A DNA stretch of 64,000 bases from Pleodorina starrii (lineage: Eukaryota > Chlorophyta > Chlorophyceae > Chlamydomonadales > Volvocaceae), in NCBI GenBank assembly GCA_030267565.1, contig BRXU01000006.1, forward strand, positions 3,336,001-3,400,000, given 5' to 3'. The notes beneath the pieces were generated by a model. That model saw nothing but the letters and a program-made list of their open reading frames with translations. It was not told the DNA's origin and did not search any database. Shown piece by piece: positions 52,319 to 63,700 of the stretch (positions within the stretch are counted from its first letter, which is position 1; every line of letters begins with the position of its first letter). Both the position numbers and the translations under genes were made by a program.

Positions 52319-55300
52319 TCAACGCGTCGAAGCGGCGCCGTCGCCTCCGCCCAGAATGGCCTTGACGTGCAGCATGGCCTCCTGGAACTCCGGCTCCTGA
52401 GGGCGCAAGGAGAGGGAGGGGGGGGGCGCAGCGGGGGGGCCAGGGCGGGGCGGGGCGGGGCGCGCTCAGGTCGCCGGTGGGCGTGCGGGACGGGCACAGG
52501 TGGAATAGGGCCGCGGGGAGCTCGGCGGCGAGGTGGGCGGGCATGGCTGGGCGTGAACAAGGCTCGAGGACAGTACCAGTAACGCCATGCAACATCGTCT
52601 CCCTTGGAACGGCCCATTCCCGGCACCGGCACCGGTAGCTCCAACCCCACCACCTCTCCCCACTCCCGCCCTTTGGCAGCTCCATCCATCCACCCATCCA
52701 TCCATCCAGCCAGCTCCCATCCGCACACTCCCTCACGCCCGGAACCCCCCCGGCCCCAGACCCCCCGCCCCTCACCTTGAGCGGCGCCTGCCCCGCCAGC
52801 GCCGTGTTGGCCTCCACGTACTCCCGCGTCTTGTGCCCCACCAGCGTCGACGCCATGGAGTGTCCCGGAGTGCTCCTCGCCAGCTGCAGCAGCTTCTGTG
52901 CGGTGGTGGACTGGGCCCGCAGCTGCACCACGGGGTCCAGATGGGAGGTCAGCCGCTTGAGCAGCTCACCCTGGGGCAGGGAGGAGGGAGGAGGGGACAG
53001 GGGGGAGGGAGGGGAGGGGAGGGGAGGGGAGGGAGGAGGGGACAGGGCGGAGAGGGGAGTTTGAAGAGTGAATTTGCAAGAACGAAACAAAAAGCCCTGC
53101 GGAGGTTGTAGTCTGAAGGTCGACTGGATCCCTGTCAAGCTTCCCGAAAACAGGGGGGGAGGGGAGGGGAGGTAGGAGGGGAGGGAGGAGGCGGGGAGGG
53201 AGGAGAAAAGATACCCCCCAGCGAAGGAAGAGGGTGGGGCGGAGTAGAGTGTTAAGAGACCAGAAGAGGCAGAGGCTGGATGGTGAGGGAGGAGCAACAG
53301 TGAGGGGCCAGCGCAGCCGGGTAACCGAGTTGGCAACGGTGGCGAAGGGACCCAGCAGCAGCAGCAGCAGGAGGAGGAGAGGGAGGAGCGGCCTGCGGCC
53401 GGCAGCAGCCTGCAGCCGCCCTCCCTCCCTCACCCCCGCGAAACGTGATGCCCCATCTACCGATATATCGGTGTATGCCCCTCACCTCCCCCAGCGGCCC
53501 CGACGTGAACACGGCCACCCCCAGCCGCTCCGCCGCCCGCATCAGCGTCACGCTCTCGTTGTCCACTCGCTGCCAGGGCTGCAGCCACGCCTCCGGCATG
53601 GAGGCGCTGATCTGAAGGCCGGGAAGGGAGGGACAGGCGCAGGGGCAGGGGCAGGGGCAGGGGCAGCGGAGTGCAGAGGGCGCGAGCGACGCGGGCCACC
53701 AAGGGGCTTTTTGCGCGCGGAAGCGGAAGAAGAGAAACGACAGAACGAACGAGAAAGGCAGATAGAACGGCAGGGAGAGAGAATGATACGGCTCGGCAAA
53801 AAGCTGATGGGCCGCGCCCAGGCTGACCGGCAACCGCGTTTTGCGCCCTACCGGGCGGGCTAGAGGCGCCCAGCCCCAGGGGACGGGTCACCGTCGTGCC
53901 CTGCCAGTTGCTCATCGCTTCCCTTCCCATTCCCCCAACTCCCATGCTGCCAGGCCCCTCCCCCGCCTGCCAAGCCCAGCCCTCCCCCGCCTGCCAAGCC
54001 AACTGACCGGCAGCTGCACGGCAGCAAAGCCGCTGGGCCCGCCCCCCGCCGCCTCCTTCGCCACAGCCACCACCTCCTGCGCGGGGGAGGGATGCCAAGT
54101 CGGAACCACCCGGATTACGAACAAGAGGAGGAGAGGGGGCAGAGGCGGGATCATGCAGACGGAAGGGAGTCTTTGATATGTTGACAAGGATGAAGGGCTG
54201 CGGCTTCCAGGATGATGGGGCCTTTCCGGTGGGTCACTCCGCTGGGTCGTGACCCGCCTGCAGAAACATGACTAGAGGGGGGTTATGGGTGTTCCTTGTC
54301 GCTGGTCCGGATCGGTGCGTCACGCACCGCAGACGCGCCAGGCGCTGTCGTCTGCCGTACACTGCCGTACCTCGAGGTTGACGTGTCCCGGGTCGGACGG
54401 CGGCACCCGGAAGCAGTCCCAGGTGGCCATGCCGTACGACCGGATGGAGCCCGCCGCGCGGAGCGACTCGAACGCCTCGAAGGCCTGCCAGGGGTGGGTG
54501 GGTGAGGGGTGTGTGTGTGCGTGTGCGTAAGTGTTTTGTGTGCGGGTATGCGTGTGTGCGCGTGCACATGTGTGTATGTGTGTCGGGTCGTAGTGAGCCC
54601 TCGGGGGTGTTCCAACCCCGAATCACCCACCCCACCCCACCCCACCCCACCCCTCGCGGACACGGCACATCCGTTACCTCTTTGAGTTTGACCCGGAAGG
54701 CCGGCCAGCCCAGCTGCTTGAGCTGCATCTCGGCCGCGTTGTGCAGATACAACAGGTCCACCTGTACGAGTCAGTGCACAGGGGTGTGTATGTGTGTGTG
54801 TGTGGGGGGGGGTATCCACGTATAGGCCGGATCCCGTGAACGGTAACGTAACAGAAGAAAACCCCGTGGGCGTGTGTGTGTGGGGGGGTTCAGGGAGTGA
54901 TATGCTCCTTTATAAAATAATGAGTCACTGCGGACGTTGATGATCAAGCTGCGACAGCCGCTGAACCTCCGGAACTGTTAATGTTATCCCACCCATTCCC
55001 AAACTTTACCGACATTGCTGCTTGACCCAGCATCTTGTCGGTGTCGGAAGTGTTGCAAGCCGCCTCGGACGAAGCCGCACCGCATTTTGTGCGGTGCGAT
55101 GTTGTAGACATGTGTACCAATCGTAAAATTAGCGCTGTAGAAGTGTCCAAAAGCTGAAAAGCTGGTATGCGCGTGCTTGCTCTAAAAAACCCGAAAATCC
55201 CACCCTCTAAGCTGTCAGAACTGGCAACAGCAACATCTATCGGAACTGAGGATGCTTACCTGAGCGGCAGACCAGCGCGGTAGCGTTGCGATTCGTCGAT

Positions 55301-58300
55301 GCGTAAGGGGCAAGGGCAACGTGGCGGCTTTGTGAGCATCGTTGAAGCATTTGCTGGGGGAGCATGGTATGATATGCGGTGCGATCCTACACAAAGTGCC
55401 TACGGGAATGACTAAAAGAAAGAAAGATGCATAAACTAAGCTGAGTATTTGAGCACCCAGCTGTAACGAGCCGTACCGAAGTTAGGCGCCTTACAGTTGG
55501 GCGACGTGCATACGCACAAAACACGGTGCGGCACGGGGCCTGAGGAGGTTCCCGCCATACCGCGCACCGGAGGGGCCGATGCATGCTGACCCCTGCGGTG
55601 TGGGATGGTTAGGGGAGGTTAACGGGGGACGCGCTGCGAGAAGGGGTGCGGTGGGGGTGGGGGTTGGCGTGTCCGGAGGGCGCCAAATGCGGCAAGAATG
55701 CGGTCGGTGAGCTTGAGACCGTTTTTGCGTTGGACATGGAAGAGGTCCGGCCATAGGATGACCTGCTGCGCACACTGGGCCTCGAGGCGTAAACGTGGGT
55801 AATCTTGTGTGTGGGGGGGGTGAAGAGTGAATTTGCAACAATGAAACGGGGGGAGAAAGGCGGGAAACGCCGAGGTGGGGACGCAGGGAAGGGGGCAGAA
55901 AGGAGGGACGGGGAGGGGCAGGGGTTTATGCGACGTATGATGGCAAACCTCCCAACCCGACTCGACCACCTGCTGCCCCCATCCACGCGGCCATCTTCCT
56001 TCCTCGACCTTCAAGGTCCTCATTCGGGCCCCATCAACGCAAACCACACCGCCGCTCCGAAGGGCGCTGCTGGACCACGATGTGCCAGGCTGTCCCGCTC
56101 TCGTCACCCCGCACCACCACCCCACCCCACCCCATCCCATCACACACACCACCTCATCACACACCCCACCCCACCCCACCTCATCACACACCCTGACCCA
56201 TCCCACCCCATCACACACCCCACCCCACACGCCGCCAATGCCCAGGCGCACCGTCTGCAGGTTCAAACGCGCCAGGGAGGCATTCAGAGAGGCGACCAGG
56301 TAAGCGGGCGCCATGGAGTGGCCCCCGGATGCGGCCCGCCGGTCCAGTTGCTTGGCCTGGGAAGAGGACAGCGGGGCCGCCGTGTGTGTGCGTGTGTGTG
56401 TGTGTGTGCCGTGCGTGGGATCGAGGTGGCGCACCGGGTTAGCAGGAGGGGTAGGGCAGGCGCGCCAGGGGTGTACGATTCGGAGCGCGAGGTGACGATG
56501 ATGTTTGGGCGGGCGGAGCGGTCTAGACCCGCGGACGAGTGCGGGTTTTCCCACAACCTTCGGTAAACTGTCCGCCATTCCAGAAGGCCCCATGCACGGG
56601 TGCACGGCCCCCCTCGCCTCTCCCCGTCGCCCAAAGCGCCTAGGGTGTGGCGTGGCGTGTGCTAGCGGTCGTCGCCCAACCAGCTCCTTTGCTCATCCTT
56701 CCCTTCCCTTCCCAGCCCGACACAGCCAGTCAGTCAGCCAGCCCCCCAGCCGCCCAGCCAGCCACCCAGCCAGCCCCCTAGCCAGCCAGCCAGCCAGCCA
56801 GCCCCCTAGCCCCCTTAGCCGCCTAGCCACCCACCCAGCCAGCCAGCCCCCTAGCCCCCCAGCCACCCGCCCAGCCCCCCAGCCCCCTCGCCCCACCTGC
56901 ACCAGCTCTCGCACCAGCGCCTCGTCCGTGAAGCCCGCCTTGGTGGAAATAAACAACATGGAGCGAGTCACGTCGGAAAAGTACTGCTGCTCCTGGGGGG
57001 GAGTGGAGGGTAGGGAAAGGTGTTGGAACACCCGTCTTGACTTTAATACGGGTGTAATACGGTAATAGAAGGGGAGGAAATTCACTCTTCAAACCCCCCC
57101 TCCCCTCCCCTCCCCTCCCCTCTCACCGCCAGGAAGTCCCTTGTGGCCGCCCCCGCCAGCAGCGAGTCCAGCGCCGCCCCGATGGACGACTCCGCCCGAC
57201 CCCACCGGTAGTTGCTGGCTGAGGAGGGACACGACACGACACGGTGTTAGGTGTTAGGTGGTAGGTGGGGCGGCGGCAGAGCGTTCCCGGGTGGACAGGG
57301 CAGGGCAGGAGGTCGGTCACCGCCGCCACATCCCCTCCCTGTCCCAACCCCGCCACCACCACACCCCCTCCCTGTCCCAACCCCGCCACCACCCCATCCC
57401 CTCCCTGTCCCAACCCCGCCGCGCCCCACCCGTGTCGATGACGTTCCAGCCGTTAACGACCGAGTGGATGACGGCAGCCGCCACCGCGTCGTCTGTGCGG
57501 CTGTCCAGATCCCCCAGGTAGGTACCCACCCCGAGGGAGCTGAGGGTCAGGGGGGAGCCTGAAGGCAGGGAAGGAAGCCAGGGCCAGGCGGGGGTGTGGG
57601 TGGGAGTCAGGGTGGGGAAGTCAGGGGGGTGGAAGTCAGGGGGGAGGGAGACGGGGGCGGGACGGGGCGGGGTTTAGGCGCGGTGGGGTGGGGTAGGGTG
57701 GGATGGGCGGGTTGGTGGGGCGAGGTTGTGATGAGGAGGGGGAGAAGAGGGAGGCTGTGGGAGCAAGGTGTACTACGGCACAGCGGTGGAGTCTGGTCTC
57801 GATGAGGCGCACGGCTGGCAGTTGGGCAGGGACGAGGGGCGAAGGGGCGAAGTTCGGAGGGCAGCGCGCTGCGCTGCACCGCACCATTTCGCGGCACGAC
57901 TTTTGAAGCATGCATTCTCTCCAGACATTCTTTTTGAGGTGGTGGGAGCTGTTTCACGGTGCTCGAGGATGCTGCCGAAAGGGGGGAGTTGCCGCGCACG
58001 CACGAAACCATCGTGCGCACAGGGTCCCGCCAACCCCGTGCGAGCTCACCGACGATAGAACGTCTCCTGAAGTTGGGGTGTGTGTTGTTCAGGTGCAGGT
58101 ACGCCTGCTCTCCAGTACTACGAGCTGCCCAACGCTGCGCGAAAACGAGAGTGTCCTCCTCCGTCGCAAAGCCAACGTGGCGCACCTGAATATGGAGTAA
58201 GGAGAACTGTTATAATGAATTCGAAACTGTTAGCTATTAAGAACAAACCTTCAGCGTGCCGGTTGACATACACTTGGAGACCGCGCAAGAAATGGGGCAG

Positions 58301-58494
58301 AATGTCCGCATGTTGTAAGGATCGGTAAGACATCTAGCATGCCTTGCTCGATCCCCACAGTGATCGAGGCGGTCCAGGCACTCCAGGCGCTCCGAGTAGC
58401 CTATAAATGCATCGTCACGGTTGTTTCCCGCCACGCTGTCAAATAAATAAGCTATGACGGCAGCAGTCAAAAGAAGGAAATGTAATTGTTTCAT
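52319..58494 (-). CDS. Secreted ShKT-domain plus aldo/keto reductase fusion protein
   Basis: Predicted 489 residues, 12 exons: 58494-58249, 58185-58050, 57558-57430, 57218-57127, 56992-56897, 56356-56252, 54761-54678, 54484-54371, 54076-54008, 53611-53486, 52970-52776 and 52396-52319; every phase matches. Exon 1 has a typical signal peptide (KQLHFLLLTAAVIAYLF, cleavage near SVAG) and a six-cysteine ShKT module: CLDRLDHC, ARC, MRTFCPISCAVSKC. The remainder is an NAD(P)H-dependent aldo/keto reductase: SSLGVGTYLGDLDS, VIDTASNYRWGRAESSIG (catalytic Asp and Tyr), LFISTKAGF (Lys), LNASLARLNLQTVDLLYLHN (His), AGSIRSYGMATW, VAVFTSGPLGE, RSTPGHSMASTLVGHK. The tetrad D-Y-K-H is complete, so the enzyme should be active. 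Substrate unknown. An upstream Met at 58599 would add 35 residues and bury the signal peptide, so 58494 is preferred. Intron 6 is 1.5 kb and holds repeats. Confidence 0.85.
53059..53078 (+). repeat. Short intronic repeat C
   Basis: GTTTGAAGAGTGAATTTGCA in AKR intron 10. Related copies at 55821-55838 (intron 6) and, on the opposite strand, 57078-57094 (intron 4). Confidence 0.6.
53201..53232 (-). repeat. Dispersed intronic repeat A (diverged)
   Basis: On - CTTCGCTGGGGGGTATCTTT; in AKR intron 10, sense to the gene, about 120 bp from a copy of repeat C. Confidence 0.5.
54812..54930 (-). repeat. Composite intronic repeat (both modules together)
   Basis: In gene sense: CAGTGACTCATT, TATAAA, GGAGCATATCACTCCCTGA and a C-run (54930-54889), about 50 bp of spacer, then the module with TCCGGCCTATACGTGGATAC (54837-54812). 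It ends 50 bp before the 3' splice site of AKR intron 6. The same two modules occur in MenA intron 2 in the same order, but 1.2 kb apart. Confidence 0.6.
55821..55838 (+). repeat. Short intronic repeat C
   Basis: TGAAGAGTGAATTTGCAA in AKR intron 6, followed by AATGAAAC as in the copy at 53059 (GAACGAAAC). Confidence 0.55.
57078..57094 (-). repeat. Short intronic repeat C
   Basis: GTTTGAAGAGTGAATTT on the gene strand, about 30 nt downstream of the donor of the 134-bp AKR intron 4. Confidence 0.6.
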
Positions 58495-59783
58495 GGCTTT
58501 GCTCAGGGCGAGACGGTGGAGCTGCAACATCTGGGCTGCAACGGCCAACATCTGCCAGCTGGAACTCTCAAGCCGGTGAGCAAAAGTATGCGCGTTCACG
58601 AGTTCTGCTTATCACAAATTAAACATGTGAGGCCAAACAGCTCAGGCTCATAGTAGGCATGACACTTGAGTTCACTAACCGTTACCGTTTAGAACTGTGT
58701 ACTGCCAACCGCTGTTGGCAGTGGCCTCAACTACCACGATTATCGTACTGAGCCGCGAACCCCCCTCGGCGGCCCCAGAGGTCAACTTCCACGCTGTTGA
58801 TGGCCCTGTCCATAAGGTTGGGTCCAGGGGACAGCACGGGTGCGGCGCAAAGTCGGTAAACCTGCGGCATGGGCAACCCAAGGTGCCTGCATGCACCCTC
58901 AGGTTACCAGCCGGAAGCGGTACGCATGGTAGTGGCAAATGTGCCCTGGCCGCCGAGTCAACACATCCGTTCTAGGTCCCTTGCAAAACGGTTAATTCAT
59001 GACAGACATGCCACGCAACCGGGTTGTCCCAGCCAGTCCCAGCGCTGAACGATTTCGGCCTTTTGCAGTAGGAACCCATTACAGTAGTCAAGGACAACGA
59101 TATGTAAACAGTATATCATCGGCAAGACAGATGGGGCTGCTCCAGGCGCGTGACACCGCTTGGTTGGGCCTGAATTTGGGTCCCGGAAGCACGGGTGCAG
59201 TCACTAAAAGACAGAAGTTCGGGCTCAAACTGCACACCGTTCCACACCCCCAGGCACTTGACCTGCCTTAACTCCTTTTCTCTATCGAATTTTTTAAATC
59301 TGCAAAGCGTGCGTGGCTCCTAGGCTCAATGCGCATCCGTCGTACTGGTCTAACCAACATAAGGCCACAGGGGTGTGCGAGCAAAGCGCCGTACGTGGCC
59401 TGAAGCGCAGCCGCAGCTCTTGGCTCTGAGCAGGGCGTTTAGTCCAAGAGACGCTGTTCACGTAGGAGTCCTTTTCTTGTGACGGCGCCCATTGTACATG
59501 ATTTTCCCCACATAGCAGCTACTTTTGGTATGCGCGGGAGGCGCTTAGAGCTTTCGGACGCGAAAGGGCTTGCGTTGGCATTTACCCTTAGGCTCAGCAT
59601 GGGGTAGGGGTGGCCGTGGGTGTGGACGGACTCCCATGACCGCCATTTACGTTCCATTAGTGAATTGCACGCCCGCTTCGCCACGATTCTACCGTATTGT
59701 GTGTTCATAAGACGAGGTTGTGGGGCGCTGGGCTATTGGAATGAATTGGCGACTGAAGATGACCCTTTTCCGGTAGGGGTACG
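58495..59783. other. Intergenic region upstream of the ShKT-AKR gene
   Basis: About 1.3 kb. It should contain the ShKT-AKR promoter near 58495-58800. The rest is moderately AT-rich with short open frames lacking any domain. Nothing else recognised. Confidence 0.4.
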
Positions 59784-60782
59784 TGTCACGCCAGCTAAGG
59801 TGCCGTCGACCAGCTGATGTGCCACCGTCAACGCGATATGGCTGGTCTACTACACCGACTCTACGCCAGACGCTCGCACAGCTCGGTAACAGCAGCGGTC
59901 TACGACTACATATACTGGCGGATCAGAAATACCCCATACTCGAGTACGCCTTTTCCGAACATTACATCTGTGCTCGCAACGGTCACGGGATCGAGTCCCA
60001 GTCGGAACGGTGTTCTCCCCCGAAAAACCATATCGCGGTTGAGGGCGGGGGGGGTGGGGCAGCGGACCTATTGAAAAAGGACGCCGTCAACGCGATATGG
60101 CTGGTCTACTACACCGACTCTACGCCAGACGCTCGCACAGCTCGGTAACAGCAGCGGTCTACGACTACATATACTGGCGGATCAGAAATACCCCATACTC
60201 GAGTACGCCTTTTCCGAACATTACATCTGTGTCTCGCACTGACGGAAGAGCACGCGCCTTCGGGAGACGAGCTACGCAGCTCTCTCCTAGGGCGACCTGG
60301 GCACGATGTCCTCCTCGGAGGACGGATTTACCGAAACGGATCACCGAAAGAACTTACAAAGACTGCGTCACGCGGTCTGTCAATCGCGGATCTGTGACTG
60401 TATGCTACTTAGAGTCTTAACACTGCAAAGTGCGAGACACAGATAAGGTGTCTCGCACGGCCGCCGGACTATAACAAGCCCGCGCAATGCACTTTTCGTA
60501 CCTCCAGGGGAACCCGCACTGTATTGCTTCTTGCTCAGTCGGGGCCCCGTATAATGCCAACAAATAAATGTATTAACAACAAAGTGTCGACGACTCTGTC
60601 GTCGCACGGAAACGGTGCACGGAAGCTGATCCGAAGGGGCCACACCCAACGGCTCCTAACTAACCGACAACGGTTCTTACTAATTAGGCAACTGTTCTCA
60701 GTATCTCCACGTTCTATGGCAATCACACGAGATGGCGTGACAGCTGTCACGCCAGCTAAGGTGCCGTCGACCAGCTGATGTG
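59784..60782 (+). repeat. Nested direct repeats before the gypsy polyprotein
   Basis: A 38-bp sequence (containing GCCAGCTAAGGTGCCGTCGA) occurs at 59784-59821 and 60745-60782, apparently identical. Between them a unit of about 146 bp (starting GTCAACGCGATATGGCTGGT) occurs at 59827-59972 and 60086-60231. This could be part of the 5' LTR/leader of the gypsy element, or a separate repeat into which it inserted. No PBS was identified with confidence. Confidence 0.6.
60733..60754. repeat. Perfect 22-bp palindrome
   Basis: TGGCGTGACAG followed immediately by its reverse complement CTGTCACGCCA. It overlaps the start of the second 38-bp direct repeat. Confidence 0.9.
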
Positions 60783-63700
60783 GCTAACTGGCAATATGGC
60801 GCCAACCGAGTCTCAAGAGACTCGGTTGGCGCCGCGTCGGCGCCCTCGGAACAGTGCCGGCGCGGTCAAGCCGCGCTGGCCTCAGCGAGTGCGGCGCCCG
60901 GCGCGGATCAGCTCAAGGGGCTGATTGAGCAATTTTTGGCAGCGACTGGGCAAGGGCCCACAGGGGCCGCCGCTGTGACCACTCCGGCGCCCACCACCAA
61001 GTGGCAGGCGGACCGCGCCAAGCGCCCGGGACAGCAGCAGTCCGCTCAGCAGCAGCAGGGAGCAGGCGGAGGCGCGGGTGAGTCGCGCCCGCGCTGCGAC
61101 TACTGCTCGCGGCTCCACGCCGGCGTGTGCTTCATCCGCAACCCGGAGCTGGCGCCGCCCAACTACCGGGCACCGTCGGGCGTTCTGCAGGCCGCGTTTG
61201 ACAACAACCTGCAGGCGTACCGCGCGCGGCAGCCGGCCCAGCCTGCGCAACCCGCCCAGCCGGCCCAGCCTGCCCAGCCGGTGCAACCGCCGGCGGTGGC
61301 GGCGACGGCGCAGGTCTTTGACGCCTACGGAGAGGAGCTTTACGCGCCGGCTCACCCGGCGCTCATCACGTGCCACGGAGCGATCTGCTGTGGGCAGCAG
61401 GTGGCCGGCGGCGTGAGCCTCGAGGGCTCAGGAGCAGCCTGCGCCACGCTCAAGCAGCAGCAGGTGCCGGTCAGCTTCACGCCGGCGCCCATCCCGGAGA
61501 TCAGATTCACCGCGCCCAAGGCGCGGCCAAAGCCAGCGACGGCCACCGAGGGAGGTGGTGACCGGCTGACTGGCAAGATCACGCTGGAGATCCCCTTCCC
61601 GCTGGACTACGGCCAAGATTTCACGGTCCGGCTGCGAGCCATGATGTCCGCGCTCGGCCTGTCCGAGGGCGCCGACGCGGCGCCAACCGAGTCTCTTGAA
61701 GAGCCGGCGGCGGGCGCAAACAGCAGCAGCGGCAGCCAGCAGGCGGCCCAACCGCAGGCCGCCATCCAGAGCAGCGGCGCCGAGGCGCCCACGGCAGCGG
61801 CAGCTGCCACATCGGTTAACCCGGCGGTGCAACACCGCGCGGCAAACGGTGTCAAGTACTACGTCTGCGGCGACCCCCAGGGGCCCTTCGCCACCATCAG
61901 CAGCCTGGCGCCGGAACGCAAGCAGCAACTTCTGGCGGCAAACGCGGAGGCACGGAGCTACTTTGGCTCTGAGCCGCACATGTTTTACTACACCGACGGC
62001 AGCATTGGAGTGGCAGCCAACAGCAGCAGCAGCAGCATGCTTTGCCACCCGCAGAGCCTGCGGGACCACAGCGCCACCATTAACCTCATCACCGAAGCGA
62101 TGGTGGAGGCGCACGGGCTGCCCGTGCGGCCAACGTCCAGGCAGCTGGCGACGGGAGCGGTCAAGGTGGCGGTGACGCACGAGCTGGTGCACGAGCAGCT
62201 CAGCGTGTGCCTGCTGCCGGGGTCGCGACACGCGGTGCGTGTGCCCATGACGCCCACGCTGGTCGTCCCAAGAACGCATCTGTTCGACTTCCTGATTTCG
62301 AATCCGCAAATGCAAGCTGTCGCGGACTTCGTCACTACGTATCCGTCGCCGCAGCTGCACTTCAGGCCAAACCTGCTGGAGCACCCGGACCTGCTGGTAA
62401 CCGTTCCCATGCGCAACGCACCAGGCGTGCGCCCGGCTTTCGTCAATTGCTCCGCTGCCTGCTGCACCAGCTTCTGCTCGGCGACCGACACGAAGCTGGG
62501 GGGGGGATGCAACAGCAGTCAGCAGCACAGCGGCAGCCCGGACAGCGGCAGCCCGGCCGACGGCAGCGGGCCGCCCGGCGTCGCGGGCGCTCCATCGCCC
62601 TGTTCCGGTTCGGAGCCCCAGGCTCCGCGTGTCAGCGCCAGCTCGGCCAACGGCAGCGGGTCGCCAGGCGCCCAGGGCGCTCCCTCGCCCCAGGCTCCGG
62701 CCGACGGCAGCGATCACCAGCCCAGCGGATTCCTGAGCAGCCTCACCAGGCCCGTCGCGTGGGCCAACAGCAAGGTGCTCAAGGGCGCTGAGGTACTCTA
62801 CGGGCAACTGAGCAAGGCGGAGGTGGTGTACAGTGAGCCCGAGCGCCCGAGGCGCGAGGGCAAGCGCAAGAAGCGCGTCACGCGGCAGCCGACCACCATC
62901 GTGAGCGCCAAACGCACGTGGACAGCGTGGCTCTCGCTCTTCATCGTCGCGGCGCTCCTGGTCGCATTCTCAGCGGGCGTCGGGGCCACGGGAGGCTCCC
63001 ACTGCGGCGAGGTAGGGCTCCAGGCCATGCGGCAGATAGGGGCAGTTGGCGTCGCCTTGAAAGGCGCGAATGTCAGCTTTGCGGAAGCGCAGTCCGACCC
63101 GTCTCACCCGTGCGGCGCGGGCCAAGCCAGCGCGTTAGCCGCGGTTGACAGCTACTCTTTTGATGGGCGTATGGCGGCGACTGCTCATGAGTTCTACGAA
63201 AAGGACGCGGATGGCGGCTGGATCTGGGGCAACGCGCGCGACTTCGACCCTGCGCTCAAGGCGCGGCTTCAGGCGGTGGTCCGCGACCGCAAGGGCTCGG
63301 CTTTTGCTTACAGCATGGATGAATTGCCAGGCTACAGCGGTGATCTGGGGCCGTTCCGGCTCAATCTGACCGCCACCAAGCCTGTCGTGCAGTCCCCGCG
63401 CCGCTACAGCCCCAAGGAGACTGAGATCATTCGTGAGAAGACTGCCGAGCTGCTCAAGCCCGGCATTTGCGTTGAGTGGACGGGTCCTACACTTGCTGCG
63501 GTCAACCCCGTCATCGCCGCCAAGAAGGACGAGGCTTCAGGCCTCTGGACCGCCGCGCGTATGGCCCAGGACTATCGGCCTGTCAACAAGGTGACGGAGC
63601 CGGACAAGTACGGCCTGCATCGTCCGGAGGACATCTTTCAACGGGTAGGGAAGGCCCGTTTCTTCTCCAAGCTGGACATGCGGCAAGGCTTCCTGCAGAT

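Noticed and set aside
61428..62807. 459-codon open frame on - opposite the gypsy ORF
   Set aside because: Shadow of the coding strand caused by high GC; the + frame has the protease and RT motifs.
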